Program-made: the position numbers and the translations under genes
The notes under the pieces: generated by a model
Database searches by the model: none
Seen by the model: only the letters and a program-made list of their open reading frames with translations
Told to the model about the DNA's origin: nothing
Shown here: positions 1-11,219 of the stretch, one piece after another
How positions within the stretch are numbered: the first letter of the stretch is position 1
Layout: the number at the start of each line of letters is the position of its first letter
NCBI GenBank assembly: GCA_024734495.1
Contig: JALMQS010000906.1
Location: forward strand, 496,001-560,000
Length of the DNA: 64,000 nucleotides
Direction: 5' to 3'
Source of the DNA: Forficula auricularia
Lineage: Eukaryota > Arthropoda > Insecta > Dermaptera > Forficulidae

Positions 1-610
1 TATTGATTCTCATCTAGTACTTGAGGAATAATCATTCTATATTGGATTTTTGACGTTTCGGTTTTTATTAGTAACCATTGCTGAGGACATAGAGAAATCG
101 ATTTTAAACGAAAAATAGCGATTGATTCTCATCTAGTACTTGAGGAATAATCATTCTATATTGGATTTTTGACGTTTCGGTTTTTATTAGTAACCATTGC
201 TGAAGACATAGAGAAATCGATTTTAAACCAAAAATAGCGATTGATTCTCATCTAGTACTTGAGGAATAATCATTCTATATTGGATTTTTGACGTTTCGGT
301 TTTTATTAGTAACCATTGCTGAAGACATAGAGAAATCGATTTTAAACCAAAAATAGCGATTGATTATCATCTAGTACTTGAGGAATAATCATTCTATATT
401 GGATTTTTGACGTTTCGGTTTTTATTAGTAACCATTGCTGAAGACATAGAGAAATCGATTTTAAACCAAAAATAGCGATTGATTCTCATCTAGTACTTGA
501 GGAATAATCATTCTATATTGGATTTTTGACGTTTCGGTTTTTATTAGTAACCATTGCTGAAGACATAGAGAAATCAATTTTAAACCAAAAATAGCGATTG
601 ATTCTCATCT
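1..610. repeat. 119-bp satellite array, first block
   Basis: Five near-identical head-to-tail units. The landmark GATTCTCATCTAGTACTTG recurs at 5, 124, 243, 362 and 481, and its start recurs at 600, always 119 bp apart. Units differ by only a few substitutions, so the array was recently homogenised. It runs off the left edge of the window and breaks at about 610. The same satellite reappears at 52402-53170. No open frame is maintained. The function of the unit is unknown. Confidence 0.97.
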
Positions 611-712
611 TTTTTTGAAACTAGAATAAAGTACTTGAAGAATTTACAGTATTTATAGAAAAGGTTATTATAAAGATATCTTACCTTATCAGCCAAACTA
701 GCGTGGCTTGGA

Positions 713-3700
713 CTTGGAATTATCTTACCACACAGGAAGATACCATTACACTAGAGATTAAATATAAATAAACTCTCGAATCATTTCGATTTCGAAGGAA
801 TAAGGATCTGTGAAAACAGGGATTGAAGTTGATTAGGATTAGGGATAGGGATAGGACATGATTATTTTGGTAAAAGAATCATGAGCTAACGTGGGCAGGG
901 ATGCCATGCCCTGAAGTAGGTTTGTACTTTTGTTATCTAAAAGAACAAAGAAGTACACACCTACTCGTTACCCCTTGATAAAGAATTTGGTTTTCCATAA
1001 AATAAGAAAACCTTAGTCGTAATCTCAATGTTAGTATTAGAAGGACGAGCAACTACCTGAGGAATAAGATTCTGTGAAAACAGGGATTGAAGTTGATTAG
1101 GTTTAGGGATAGGACATGATTCTCTTGGTAAAAGAATCATGAGTTCACGTGGGCAGGGATGTCATCCCCTGAAGTAGGTTTGTACTTTTGTTATCTAAAA
1201 GAAGAAAGAAGTACACACCTACTCGTTACCCATTGATAAAGAATTTGGTTTTTCATAAAATAAAAAAACCTTAGTCGTAATCTCAATGTTAGTATTAGAA
1301 GGACGAGCAGCTACCTGAGGAATAAGGATCTGTGAAAACATAGATTGAAGTTGATTAGGTTTAGTGATAGGACATGATTCGCTTGGTAAAAGAATCATGA
1401 GCTCACGTGGGCTGGGATGCCATGCCCTGAAGTAGGTTTCTACTTTTGTTATCTAAAAGAAAAAAGAAGTACACACCTACTCGTTACCCATTGATAAATA
1501 ATTTAGTTTTTCATAAAATAAGAAAACCTTCGTCGTAATCTCAATGTTAGTATTAGAAGGACGAGCAACTACCTGAGGAATAAGGATCTGTGAAAACAGG
1601 GATTGAAGTTGATTAGGTTTAGGGATAGGACATGAGTCTCTTGATAAAAAAATCATGAGCTCACGTGGGCAGAGATGCCATGCCCTGAAGTAGGTTTATA
1701 CTTTTGTTATCTAAAAGAACAAAGAGGTACACACCTACTCGTTACCCAAAAATAAAGAATTTGTTTTTTCATAAAATAAAAAACCTTAGTCGTAATCTCA
1801 ATGTTAGTATTAGAAGGACGAGCAACTACCTGAGGAATAAGGATCAGTGAAAACAGGGATTGAAGTTGATTAGGCACACAGGTGGCTTGGACTTGGAATT
1901 ATCTTACCACACAGGAAGATACCATTACACTAGAGATTAAATATAAATAAACTCTCGAATCATTTCGATTTCGAAGGAATAAGGGTCTGTGAAAACAGGG
2001 ATTGAAGTTGATTAGGATTAGGGATAGGGATAGGACATGATTATTTTGGTAAAAAAATCATGAGCTCACGTGGACAGGAATGCCATGCCCTGAAGTAGGT
2101 TTGTACTTTTGTTATCTAAAAGACCAAAGAAGTACACACCTACTCGTTACCCATTGATAATGAATTTGGTTTTCCATAAAATAAGAAAATCTTAGTCATA
2201 ATCTCAATGTTAGTATTAGAAGGACGAGCAAACCTGAGTAATAAGGATCTGTGAAAACATGGATTGAAGTTGATTAGGTTTAGGGATAGGACAAGATTCT
2301 CTTGATAAAAAAATTCATGAGCTCACGTGGACAGGGATGCCATGCCCTGAAGTAGGTTTGTACTTTTGTTATCTAAAAGAACAAAGAAGTACACACCTAC
2401 TCGTTACCCATTGATAAAGAATTTTGTTTTTCATATAATAAGAAAACATTAGTCGTAATCTCAATGTTAGTATTAGAAGGACAAGAAAATACCTGAGGAA
2501 TAAGGATCTGTGAAAACAGGGATTGAAGTTGATTAGGTTTATGGATAGGACATGATTCTCTTGATAAAAAAATCATGAGCTCACGTGGGCAGGGATGCCA
2601 TGCCCTGAAGTAGGTTTATACTTTTGTTATCTAAAAGAACAAAGAGGTACACACCTACTCGTTACCCAAAAATAAAGAATTTGTTTTTTCATAAAATAAA
2701 AAACCTTAGTCGTAATCTCAATGTTAGTATTAGAATGACGAGCAACTACCTGAGGAATAAGGATCCGTGAAAACAGGGATTGAAGTTGATTAGGCACACA
2801 GGAAGATACCATTACACTAGAGATTAAATATAAATAAACTCTCGAATCATTTCGATTTCGAAGGAATAAGGATCTGTGAAAACAGGGATTGAAGTTGATT
2901 AGGATTAGGGATAGGGATAGGACATTATTATTTTGGTAAAAGAATCATGAGCTAACGTGGGCAGGGATGCCATGCCCTGAAGTAGGTTTGTACTTTTGTT
3001 ATCTAAAAGAACAAAGAAGTACACACCTACTCGTTACCCCTTGATAAAGAATTTGGTTTTCCATAAAATAAGAAAACCTTAGTCGTAATCTCAATGTTAG
3101 TATTAGAAGGACGAGCAACTACCTGAGGAATAAGATTCTGTGAAAACAGGGATTGAAGTTGATTAGGTATATGGATAGGACATGATTCTCTTGGTAAAAG
3201 AATCATGAGTTCACGTGGGCAGGGATGTCATCCCCTGAAGTAGGTTTGTACTTTTGTTATCTAAAAGAAGAAAGAAGTACACACCTACTCGTTACCCATT
3301 GATAAAGAATTTGGTTTTTCATAAAATAAAAAAAACCTTAGTCGTAATCTCAATGTTAGTATTAGAAGGACGAGCAGCTACCTGAGGAATAAGGATCTGT
3401 GAAAACATAGATTGAAGTTGATTAGGTTTAGTGATAGGCCATGATTATTTTGGGAAAAGAATCATGAGCTAATGTGAACAGGGATGCTAGGCCCTGAAGT
3501 AGGTTTGTACTTTTGTTATCTAAAAGAACAAAGAAGTAAACACTTACTCGTTACCCATTGACAAAGAATTTGTTTTTCCATAAAATAACAAAACCTTAGT
3601 CATAATCTCAATGTTAGTATTAGAAGGACGAGCAACTACCTGAGGAATAAGGATCTGTGAAAACATGGATTGAAGTTGATTAGGTTTAGGGATAGGACAT

Positions 3701-6070
3701 GATTCTCTTGATAAAAAAATCATGAGCTCACGTGGGCAGGGATGCCATGCCCTGAAGTAGGTTTGTACTTTTGTTATCTAAAAGAACAAAGAAGTACACA
3801 CCTACTCGTTACCCATTAATAAAGAATTTGGTTTTTCATAAAATAAGAAAACCTTAGTCGTAATCTCAATGTTAGTATTAGAAGGACGAGCAACTACCTG
3901 AGGAATAAGGATCTGTGAAAACAGGGATTGAAGTTGATTGGGTTTAGGGATAGGACATGATTCTCTTGGTACAAGAATCATGAGCTCACGTGGGCAGGGA
4001 TGCCATGCCCTGAAGTAGGTTTGTACTTTTGTTATCTCAAAGAACAAAGAGGTACACACCTACTCGTAACCCATTGATAAAGCATTTGGTTTTTCATAAA
4101 ATTAGAAAACCTTAGTCGTCATCTCAATGTTAGTATTAGAAGGACGAGCAACTACCTGAGGAATAAGGGTCTGTGAAAACATGGATTGAAGTTAATTAGG
4201 TTTAGCGATAGGACATTATTCTCTTGATAAAAAATCATGAGCTCACGTGGGCAGGGATGCCATGCCCTGAAGTAGGTTTATACTTTTGTTATCTAAAAGA
4301 ACAAAGAGGTACACACCTACTCGTTACCCAAAAATAAAGAATTTGTTTTTTCATAAAATAAAAAAACCTTAGTCGTAATCTCAATGTTAGTATTAGAAGG
4401 ACGAGCAACTACCTGAGGAATAAGGATCTGTGAAAACAGGGATTGAAGTTGATTAGGATTAGGGATAGGGATAGGACATGATTATTTTGGGAAAAGAATC
4501 ATGAGCTAATGTGAAATGGGATGCTAGGCCCTGAAGTTGGTTTGTACTTTTGTTATCTAAAAGAACAAAGAAATAAACACTTACTCGTTACCCATTGACA
4601 AAGAATTTGTTTTTCCATAAAATAAGAAAACCTTAGTCATAATCTCAATGTTAGTATTAGAAGGACGAGCAACTACCTGAGGAATAAGGATCTGTGAAAA
4701 CATGGATTGAAGTTGATTAGGTTTAGGGATAGGACATGATTCTCTTGATAAAAAAAATCATGAGCTCACGTGGGCAGGGATGCCATGCCCTGAAGTAGGT
4801 TTGTACTTTTGTTATCTAAAAGAACAAAGAAGTACAAACCTACTCGTTACCCATTAATAAAGAATTTGGTTTTTCATAAAATAAGAAAACCTTAGTCGTA
4901 ATCTCAATGTTAGTATTAGAAGGACGAGCAACTACCTGAGGAATAAGAATCTGTGAAAACAGGGATTGAAGTTGATTGGGTTTAGGGATAGGACATGATT
5001 CTCTTGGTACAAGAATCATGAGCTCACGTGGGCAGGGATGCCATGCCCTGAAGTAGGTTTGTACTTTTGTTATCTCAAAGAACAAAGAGGTACACACCTA
5101 CTCGTAACCCATTGATAAAGCATTTGGTTTTTCATAAAATTAGAAAACCTTAGTCGTAATCTCAATGTTAGTATTAGAAGGATGAGCAACTACCTGAGGA
5201 ATAAGGATCTGTGAAAACATGGATTGAAGTTGATTAGGTTTAGGGATAGGACATGATTCTCTTGATAAAAAAAATCATGAGCTCACGTGGGCAGGGATGC
5301 CATGCCCTGAAGTAGGTTTGTACTTTTGTTATCTAAAAGAACAAAGAAGTACACACCTACTCGTTACCCATTAATAAAGAATTTGGTTTTTCATAAAATA
5401 AGAAAACCTTAGTCGTAATCTCAATGTTAGTATTAGAAGGACGAGCAACTACCTGAGGAATAAAGATCTGTGAAAACAGGAATTGAAGTTGATTAGGTTT
5501 AGGGATAGGACATGATTCTCTTGATAAAAAAATCATGAGCTCACGTGGGCAGGGATGCCATGCCCTGAAGTAGGTTTATACTTTTGTTATCTAAAAGAAC
5601 AAAGAGGTACACACCTACTCGTTACCCATTGATAAAGCATTTGGTTTTTCATAAAATAAGAAAACCTTAGTCGTAATCTCAATGTTAGTATTAGAAGGAC
5701 GAGCAACTACCTGAGGAATAAGGGTCTGTGAAAACATGGATTGAAGTTAATTAGGTTTAGCGATAGGACATGATTCTCTTGATAAAAAATCATGAGCTCA
5801 CGTGGGCAGGGATGCCATGCCCTGAAGTATGTTTGTACTTAGCAACTACCTGAGGAATAAGGATCTGTGAAAACATGGATTGAAGTTAATTAGGTTTAGG
5901 GATAGGACATGATTCTCTTGATAAAAAAATCATGAGCTCACGTGGGCAGGGATGTCATGCCCTGAAGTAGGTTTGTACTTTTGTTATCTAAAAGAACAAA
6001 GAAGTACACACCTACTCGTTACCCATTGATAATGAATTTGGTTTTCCATAAAATAAGAAAACCTATTCGT
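713..6070. repeat. ~258-bp satellite array with higher-order structure
   Basis: About 20 units of roughly 248-259 bp. The landmark GAATAAGGATCTGTGAAAAC recurs near 797, 1319, 1577, 1834 and onward. Each unit carries an exact 9-bp inverted repeat (CATGATTCT / AGAATCATG), a CACGTG palindrome, and a second imperfect hairpin (AGGTTTGTACTTTTGTT against AACAAAGAAGTACACACCT). A ~85-bp leader beginning near CACACAGGAAGATACC restarts the array at 713, 1893 and 2798. Blocks around 3802-4059 and 4840-5097 are almost identical and 1038 bp apart, which indicates a four-unit higher-order repeat. The short open frames are by-products of the repetition. The last unit decays at about 6070. Confidence 0.95.
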
Positions 6071-6927
6071 AATCTCAAATTCCTTAATAAAACTCATGTA
6101 AAGTTGTTTATTATTGAGGTGTAGAGTCAGCTGAGAGGTAGGATTAAGTTGGACAAGGTATATTGTAATACTCACAGTTGATGTTTCACCCGTCACTGGC
6201 TGATACTCACTTCCAATCTGCCTATCACTCCCACTTATATACTTACCCATCTCCGCACTCCAAAACCATTGTCCCTATCTCCCCCCTACTCACTGTCCCT
6301 ATCTCCTCCTCTTCAAAACATAGTCCCTATCCTCCCCTCACTGTCCCTATCTTCTCCACACTTTTCATTCTGCCAATTTCCACCACTCTTATATACCCTT
6401 CGTGAACAATTAGTGAAAGGTATTCTTAGCTTATCTTCCGTGATAATCTTAATCTGCTTAGTATTGTAATTATTTTACCTTGTTTAACCCACGCCATTCG
6501 ATTTTCACTTATTACTACTAATTTTTTAACTGTGTTTAAAGCACTCTATTCGATTTTCACTGATCCTTACTAATTATTTAGCAGTGTTTAAAAGTACTAG
6601 TGGTACTCATAAAGACCCATGAAAATCACACACTAATTCAATTGTTGCTTCTCTTGTCTAGATTTAAATGATAAAAGATTTAAATAAAAAAAAATGATAA
6701 AAATTAATTAATATAGATTACAAAATATTTATAACTAAAAATTATATTATTTTACATAGCGTAAAAATGAATGAACGTACCTGAATTATATTGATTTTTT
6801 AATGAGACAGATATCGATAATTAATTGAGTTATTGAAACCTCAAAATATATTCGCTTTTACTATAAATACACATTCACACACACACATGTAATATTAGTT
6901 GAAAATCGATGGCTCTTTGTAATTTAA
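6071..6927. other. Unique spacer with a pyrimidine-rich stretch
   Basis: At 6230-6370 the + strand is C/T rich with an irregular tandem motif CTGTCCCTATCTC repeated four times. The opposite strand therefore reads as GATAGGGACAGTGAG repeats. The minus strand contains good-looking splice-donor strings (GGTAAGTAT near 6245, GTGAGTATT near 6175), but no convincing exon chain could be built. The rest is A+T-rich DNA with a short (CA)n near 6873. No gene is recognised. Confidence 0.5.
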
Positions 6928-7078
6928 GTCAACATGAACTGCAAATAGTCAGTGATATCTGATTAATATTAAAGAAATACAAATATTAATAACAAATTTC
7001 AAATTTAGGGAACATTAGGGAATATTAATATTCCAAATGACTTCGGATAAAGTTTAGCAAGGATCCGTTGCAGTTTAT
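6928..7078 (+). repeat. Dispersed block shared with 53391-53505
   Basis: The stretch from GTCAACATGAACTGCAAATA to GGATCCGTTGCAGTTTATTT is clearly homologous, with small indels, to 53391-53505. The second copy lies immediately downstream of the other 119-bp satellite block. This implies that satellite and flank belong to one larger duplicated or mobile unit. No coding content is seen. Confidence 0.8.
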
Positions 7079-7345
7079 TTATTTTGCTTTCGCAATGAGA
7101 TAAATTATTTCTTGGAGGTGATTTTTAATTAATAAAATATATTAAGATTGTCTAAATTTAAATAAAAATGTATTAGATGAAATTTTTATATAATAAATTT
7201 AGTTAGTACCTAATTATCAATTTTTTGTTAAATATATTCAAAATAAATAATATCTACAATCAATAAAAAATATTTTTTATTTTGCTTTCGCAATGAGTTA
7301 AATTATTTCTTGGAGCTGATTTTTAATTAATAAAATATATTTAAT
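7074..7345. repeat. Short tandem duplication (~197-bp spacing)
   Basis: A ~65-bp block starting ATTTTGCTTTCGCAATGAG occurs at 7079 and again at 7276 with only a few changes. The interval between them is A+T rich. This is a simple direct duplication with no coding content. Confidence 0.85.
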
Positions 7346-7377
7346 TAAAATACAGTTGAACAAAATTATATTGCAAA

Positions 7378-7480
7378 CAAACTTTTGGCCGTCTCGAGAC
7401 GCTGCCCGCCAGGGCCATCCGCCTGGAGGGCCAAGGTGCAGAAGGCACGGAGGTGCAGGAGGCACGCCTGACGCAGCTTG
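7378..7480 (-). repeat. GC-rich repeat core, copy 1
   Basis: This is a sharply GC-rich island in A+T-rich DNA. On the minus strand it contains GGCCCTCCAGGC, then TGGCCCTGGCGGGCAGCGTC. The same core in the + orientation lies at 35995-36095. Two copies 28 kb apart identify it as part of a dispersed mobile repeat whose class I cannot name. Overlapping open frames reflect the composition and are not treated as genes. Confidence 0.75.
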
Positions 7481-8244
7481 TGATATATAAAAGCGATATT
7501 CGTATTTTTTCCGAGATACAGCAAAATTGCCATCAACCGTATAAATAAAGGACAAGTCAATCCTTTAATATAAGAGATTCATTATAATTTTCTTAAGAGA
7601 GTATGGTGTAGGTTCTTGGTAAAACATATTAAAGAAAATTTTTTGAAAAATGTTTTTTGGAACTTTTTCAAAATTTTTTTAAATAGTTTAAGTGTTCTTT
7701 GTGAACTCCTGAAGATGGGCTTATACCCCGAAATATATATTGAGTCGTGCTAAGCAAGCATCCGATCTTTTATTTATGTGAAACCTACCTAGTATTTTAT
7801 ATTTAAAATTTTTTTTTGAAACTTTTTCAAAAAAATTTTCTTTGCTTGATTCATTATAATATTTCTAATCACATATCTTGTATATTATTTATAATTATTA
7901 TAAATCATTCAATGGAATATTTAATCAGAACATTCTTCAGAATTTTTTCTTTAATTAAATAAATAAAATTATTTCTTTAATTGATTTGGACTTTATATTT
8001 TGTTATACATTATATCTATTTTTATAAATTTTATTCATTTTTTTAATTATTATATTAAACATTTATTATTATCTCTTTATTAATTATTATATTTATAATT
8101 CGATAGATTAATATTAACTCTTTTTACTTCTCCTTAAAACTTAAGTTGCCTCTTTCGTTTTCTATTTTATATTAAATAAAATATGGGATCGGCGAAAAAT
8201 AAAGATAATTTAGAAGAATTTTTTATTTTTATTTAATTGACTAT
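7481..8244. other. A+T-rich region with a hammerhead-like motif at ~7705-7735
   Basis: This is mostly A+T-rich DNA without genes. Near 7706 the + strand reads CTGAAGATGGGC, then a short loop, then CCCCGAAAT. This has the CTGANGA - stem - GAAA arrangement seen in the foldbacks elsewhere in the window. A related string lies on the minus strand around 33410-33455. It is probably a relic of a Penelope-like element. Confidence 0.4.
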
Positions 8245-8289
8245 AAAATAAATCTGAGAGTGTGCCCAAAAGTGGCAATTTTTAACTGA

Positions 8290-8565
8290 TTTTTGTACCT
8301 GTCGGTACCAAACGTTGCTCGGTAATTTTTTTTATTTAGGTAAAACTATAAATTAATATTATTTTTAATTTTAAATTCAGATAAAAGGGTCTATTTTTAT
8401 TTGTAGTCAGAACTAATTGAAATAAAATTTAATTATTTTTTTTTGCCAATGGTTTACCCACACCTGCCATTATCATGGCATCACTGTCCACAAAGTTTGG
8501 AACTTAATTGGAATTAAAAATAATTTTAATATACTCAGAGGTTCCTTCGTTGACCATTTTTAACC
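8290..8565 (+). repeat. Dispersed ~400-bp repeat family, truncated copy
   Basis: Blocks shared with 36962-37440 and 49671-50075 are visible here. They are a GCTCGGTAATTTTTT-like start, then A+T-rich sequence ending TTTTTATTTG, the CCACAAAGTTT block and GGTTCCTTCGTTGACC. This copy lacks the CCTGAAGAAGG tail of the fuller copies and is followed directly by the foldback at 8572. The family is not identified. Confidence 0.65.
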
Positions 8566-8571
8566 GACTTC

Positions 8572-9267
8572 AAAAAAGGAGGAGGTTCTCTATTCGACTG
8601 ATTTTTTTTTTTTTTTTTTTGTGCCTATGTTACCTCATATCTCCGCCAATTGTCAACCGATTTTGAAAAAATTTTTTGCATTGGGTCCAGTCTAGCTTCC
8701 GATTGGTCCCATTTTTTTTCGATTTTTTTTCATAGGTATTAGACCTTTTTTATTAGGTTTGTTTAGACCTAACCTCTTTGTTTATGAACCGATATCGATG
8801 GTTCTTTTTTTATCTGAAAGGGGGTGTCTTAGGGATTGTGTCATATTAATTTGGTCAAGTTCTGATGATATGATCACTATTAATAACATCACTAAAAAGA
8901 GAAAAATAAAAATTTTTAAGAAAAATAAAAACAACTTCAAAAAACTAAATGCAACAAATAAAATACACTAAAAGGTATAAAATAATTATTATCTTATTTA
9001 GTTACAACTAAACGACGAAATATTAACACGAAATTACTTTTTGAATTCGGTACCAAACAAACTATACCTATAAGCGAGCATATCCTCCAAACGTACTAAG
9101 TAAGATCCTTCGAGTGCGATTCATAAAAGGTATATGTTTGGCACCGACTTCAAAAAGTAATTTCGTGTTAATATTTCGTCGTTTAGTTGTAACTAAATAA
9201 GATAATAATTATTTTATACCTTTTAGTGTATTTTATTTGTTGCATTTAGTTTTTTGAAGTCGGTTTT
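8572..9267. mobile_element. CCGACTTC foldback MITE, copy 1
   Basis: The element begins AACCGACTTCAAAAAAGGA and ends with the complement GAAGTCGGTTT. It has a one-sided 5' part (TTCTCTATTCGACTG, then CATATCTCCGCCAATTG), followed by two long inverted arms of roughly 170-190 bp. The arms flank a ~100-bp spacer containing CTATACCTATAAGCGAGC and CGTACTAAGTAAGATCC. Two sister copies lie at 33801-34474 and 44525-45223. No transposase is present, so it is non-autonomous. The outer motif is widespread in arthropod genomes. Confidence 0.9.
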
Positions 9268-9289
9268 TATTTTTTTCTTAAAATTTTTA

Positions 9290-9410
9290 TAAACCGTTAA
9301 GAAGGAGGGACGATCATACGAAACGTCGGTTAAAATGTGTAAAAGGAAATGATATCTTCTTTATAAGGTATCAACTTTTTATTTATTCTTGGACTGGCAA
9401 TTAATTCAAT
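9290..9410 (+). repeat. Penelope-like tail with truncated hammerhead-like motif
   Basis: GAAGGAGGGACGATCATACG is followed by AAACGTCGGTT, then ~70 bp of A+T-rich DNA and TTATTCTTGGACTGG. The same order (motif, spacer, TTGGACTG) occurs at 32703-32835 and 39884-40087. The 5' CTGA of the motif is replaced by GTTA, so this copy is damaged. Confidence 0.5.
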
Positions 9411-9432
9411 CGAAATACGCAATTTTCTATGA

Positions 9433-9712
9433 TTCAACACCCCAATGCGCTTAAATTGGATACTAATCGAACAAACGCATTCTCCAACTCGTTTATCTCT
9501 ATGACTTCTAGAAACTGGAACTATCTTCCCCTTTCCGTCTTCCCAGCAACTTATATAACCTTCAATCTCTCAAGATAAATTCATCATTTTTCTCATTAGA
9601 CCTGCGATCCTCGAATATCTTAACAATCCCTAAATCTCTTCTTATTTTCACGATACAAGGGTCCACCGCGGACTACAGAGGTTGTACCTTTTTGGTGTAA
9701 CTTCTTCTTGTA
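9433..9712 (+). pseudogene. Non-LTR retrotransposon RT C-terminal relic, copy A
   Basis: One frame reads a short peptide containing NRTNAFSNSFISMTSRNWN, then PLSVFPATY, before decaying. It matches the better copy at 19825-20334 (NRTSAFANSFIPMTSRDWN). The pattern of S-F-I-P-T-S-R-W-N-L-P-FP is typical of the extreme C-terminus of CR1/Jockey-type reverse transcriptases in arthropods. Downstream is the shared 3' end (GACTACAGAGGTTGTACC, then TTTTTGGTGTAACTTC). This copy is 5'-truncated and not functional. Confidence 0.75.
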
Positions 9713-9941
9713 TCAATATTATTATAAAAAATCCTCAATCTTAAATAATTTTTTTCACTTTCTTGTATGAATATTTTTTTAGAAACCCTAAATAGCAATT
9801 TCTATCATACTTATATTACCTTAAATAAAATACTATGTCTTTCCTAAAACATATTCGATAAAGAATTTTATTATAAAAATGCCTTAATTCATATTTAAAG
9901 AGAATTTCTATTGACTAGGAATAAGTCTATTAAATAGCAAT

Positions 9942-10148
9942 CATTTCCACCCCCGCTAGTCCCTAAGTACTCTCATGTCCCAGATCCTACCACTTGTTGA
10001 TTCTAGATTTAACTCATTATTTGGATATTCTTCTCGCCAGCTGGTGAGGGCGGAAAAGGGAAATGGAAAAATCAGTCGATATTTCACCGGCTGATGCAAG
10101 AAATGACTTTCGGACAATTATCGCTTATCTGGGGCGGGGGTGGAAATG
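9942..10148. mobile_element. Short MITE with 15-bp terminal inverted repeats
   Basis: CATTTCCACCCCCGC at 9942-9956 is the perfect reverse complement of GCGGGGGTGGAAATG at 10134-10148. The interior of about 180 bp has no coding sequence. No clear target-site duplication is visible, so the superfamily is not assigned. Confidence 0.75.
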
Positions 10149-10472
10149 AATGAATGGACTCAGGAAGGATTATGATAAAGATCGAAAGACGAGGACGGAA
10201 GTGGTTAAGTGTGAAAAAAAACACCATGACTTTTATTATTTTTCTACGATACTATTCGTATTTTCAAATAACAATGCTTTTAGCATTTTTGACATTGGAG
10301 GAAAAGTTTTAATATCCTCAAAGTCAAGAATAAATAAATCATCGCCACGCGACATAATTTTGTTAGGATTTAACGTAGGTATCTACTAGTGGATGATGGC
10401 ATTTTCCGTTGGGTGATTCAGTGCGCATGCATAATATTAAATGCAAACTGGGGTTAACCCAACAGAAAACGC
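10149..10472. other. No supported feature
   Basis: This stretch contains a 79-codon open frame on the + strand starting at 10150. It is lysine- and isoleucine-rich, has no recognisable domain and starts inside a MITE boundary. I regard it as chance. Confidence 0.4.
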
Positions 10473-10715
10473 TATAGGGACCGTGCATTAAACATAGATG
10501 CAGCACTATTGCCGAAGGAAGCGCTCTCTTGTGTTCATTTATTCAAATAATTTAGGGTAATTGGGGCAAATATTGTATTATAGTATATATCATAGGTAAA
10601 AGAGTGCACGGAGCCTAGGGGGCCGTGAGAAAGTCTATTTGTCTTGGACGTTTAATAAATCATCCCCCAAAGCTTACATTTTCGTCGCCAGTTGGCGCTA
10701 AAGTCGCTGTCCCTA
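10473..10715 (-). mobile_element. TATAGGGACC MITE, copy 1
   Basis: The termini are TATAGGGACCGTGC at 10473 and the decayed complement GCTGTCCCTA at 10715. The interior carries GCGCTCTCTTGTGTT, GATATATACTATAAT (on the other strand) and GCGCCAACTGG, shared with copies at 46628-46891 and 48640-48900. Orientation is opposite to those two. It is non-autonomous. The terminal motif resembles several insect DNA transposon families, but I cannot name one. Confidence 0.85.
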
Positions 10716-10782
10716 ATGCAAATATTTTGTGTAGGAAAATTACTAAAGAAAACTATAAATTATTGAGATAGAATCGTGGAAG

Positions 10783-10962
10783 TTGGACCAAAAAATTAAA
10801 TTAAAAACAGAATTTTATCATTCAATATGCTGGACGTTTCGTCACTTTATTTATGACTTCTTCAGCGGCTTATTGTATTGCTGAAGAAGTCATAAATAAA
10901 GTGACAAAAAGTCCATCATATTGAATGAGAAAACTCTGTTTTTAATTTATTTTTTGGTCCAA
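10783..10962. mobile_element. Foldback with hammerhead-like motif
   Basis: This is a palindrome with arms of about 80 bp. It starts TTGGACCAAAAAATTAAA and ends with the complement, with a ~14-base turn around GGCTTATTGTATT. Read on the minus strand, the left arm contains CTGAAGAAGTCA, a loop, TGACGAAACGTCC. That is the CTGANGA - stem - GAAAC order of the minimal hammerhead motif of Penelope-like elements. The right arm carries a mutated version with CAAAAAGTCC. Confidence 0.8.
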
Positions 10963-11001
10963 TAATTTAATTATGGATACGATCACTAAACACTATACAT
11001 T

Positions 11002-11219
11002 ATTAAATATAACAAATCAGAGGAAAAGGAAACAATTAAACTCAGTGTTATACCGTACGACCAATTGAAATGATGATTTATTTAATCTATATCAAATTAC
11101 TTTCAATTTGATCAAGAGCCTGATGAAGCTGGAATAAATCAGCGAAACGTTGCAATTATACGATATACCTAACACTGAGTTTAATTATTTCATTTTTCTT
11201 CTGATTTGTTATATTTAAT
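11002..11219. mobile_element. Foldback with near-canonical hammerhead-like core
   Basis: ATTAAATATAACAAATCAG at 11002 pairs with its complement ending at 11219, and the arms continue for about 50 bp (ACTCAGTGTTA / TAACACTGAGT). Inside, on the + strand near 11121, is CTGATGAAGCTGG, a loop and CAGCGAAACGTTGC. This is CTGATGA, a 4-bp stem GCTG/CAGC, then GAAAC. It is the closest match in the window to the hammerhead core. Confidence 0.8.

Noticed and set aside
1..610. A CRISPR array, suggested by regular repeats
   Set aside because: The repeats are contiguous 119-bp satellite units with no unique spacers, and the sequence is eukaryotic.
1..610. A hammerhead motif in the 119-bp satellite (GCTGAAGAC and GACGTTTCGG)
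   Set aside because: CTGAAGA and GAAACGTC lie on opposite strands in each unit, so they cannot form the motif in one RNA.
3802..5097. Two identical 85-codon minus-strand frames
   Set aside because: They are copies of satellite sequence 1038 bp apart, not a duplicated gene.
6160..6250. A spliced minus-strand gene (GTAAGT and GTGAGT donors, frame from 6250)
   Set aside because: The frame continues straight into the 258-bp satellite and no acceptor or further exon could be identified.
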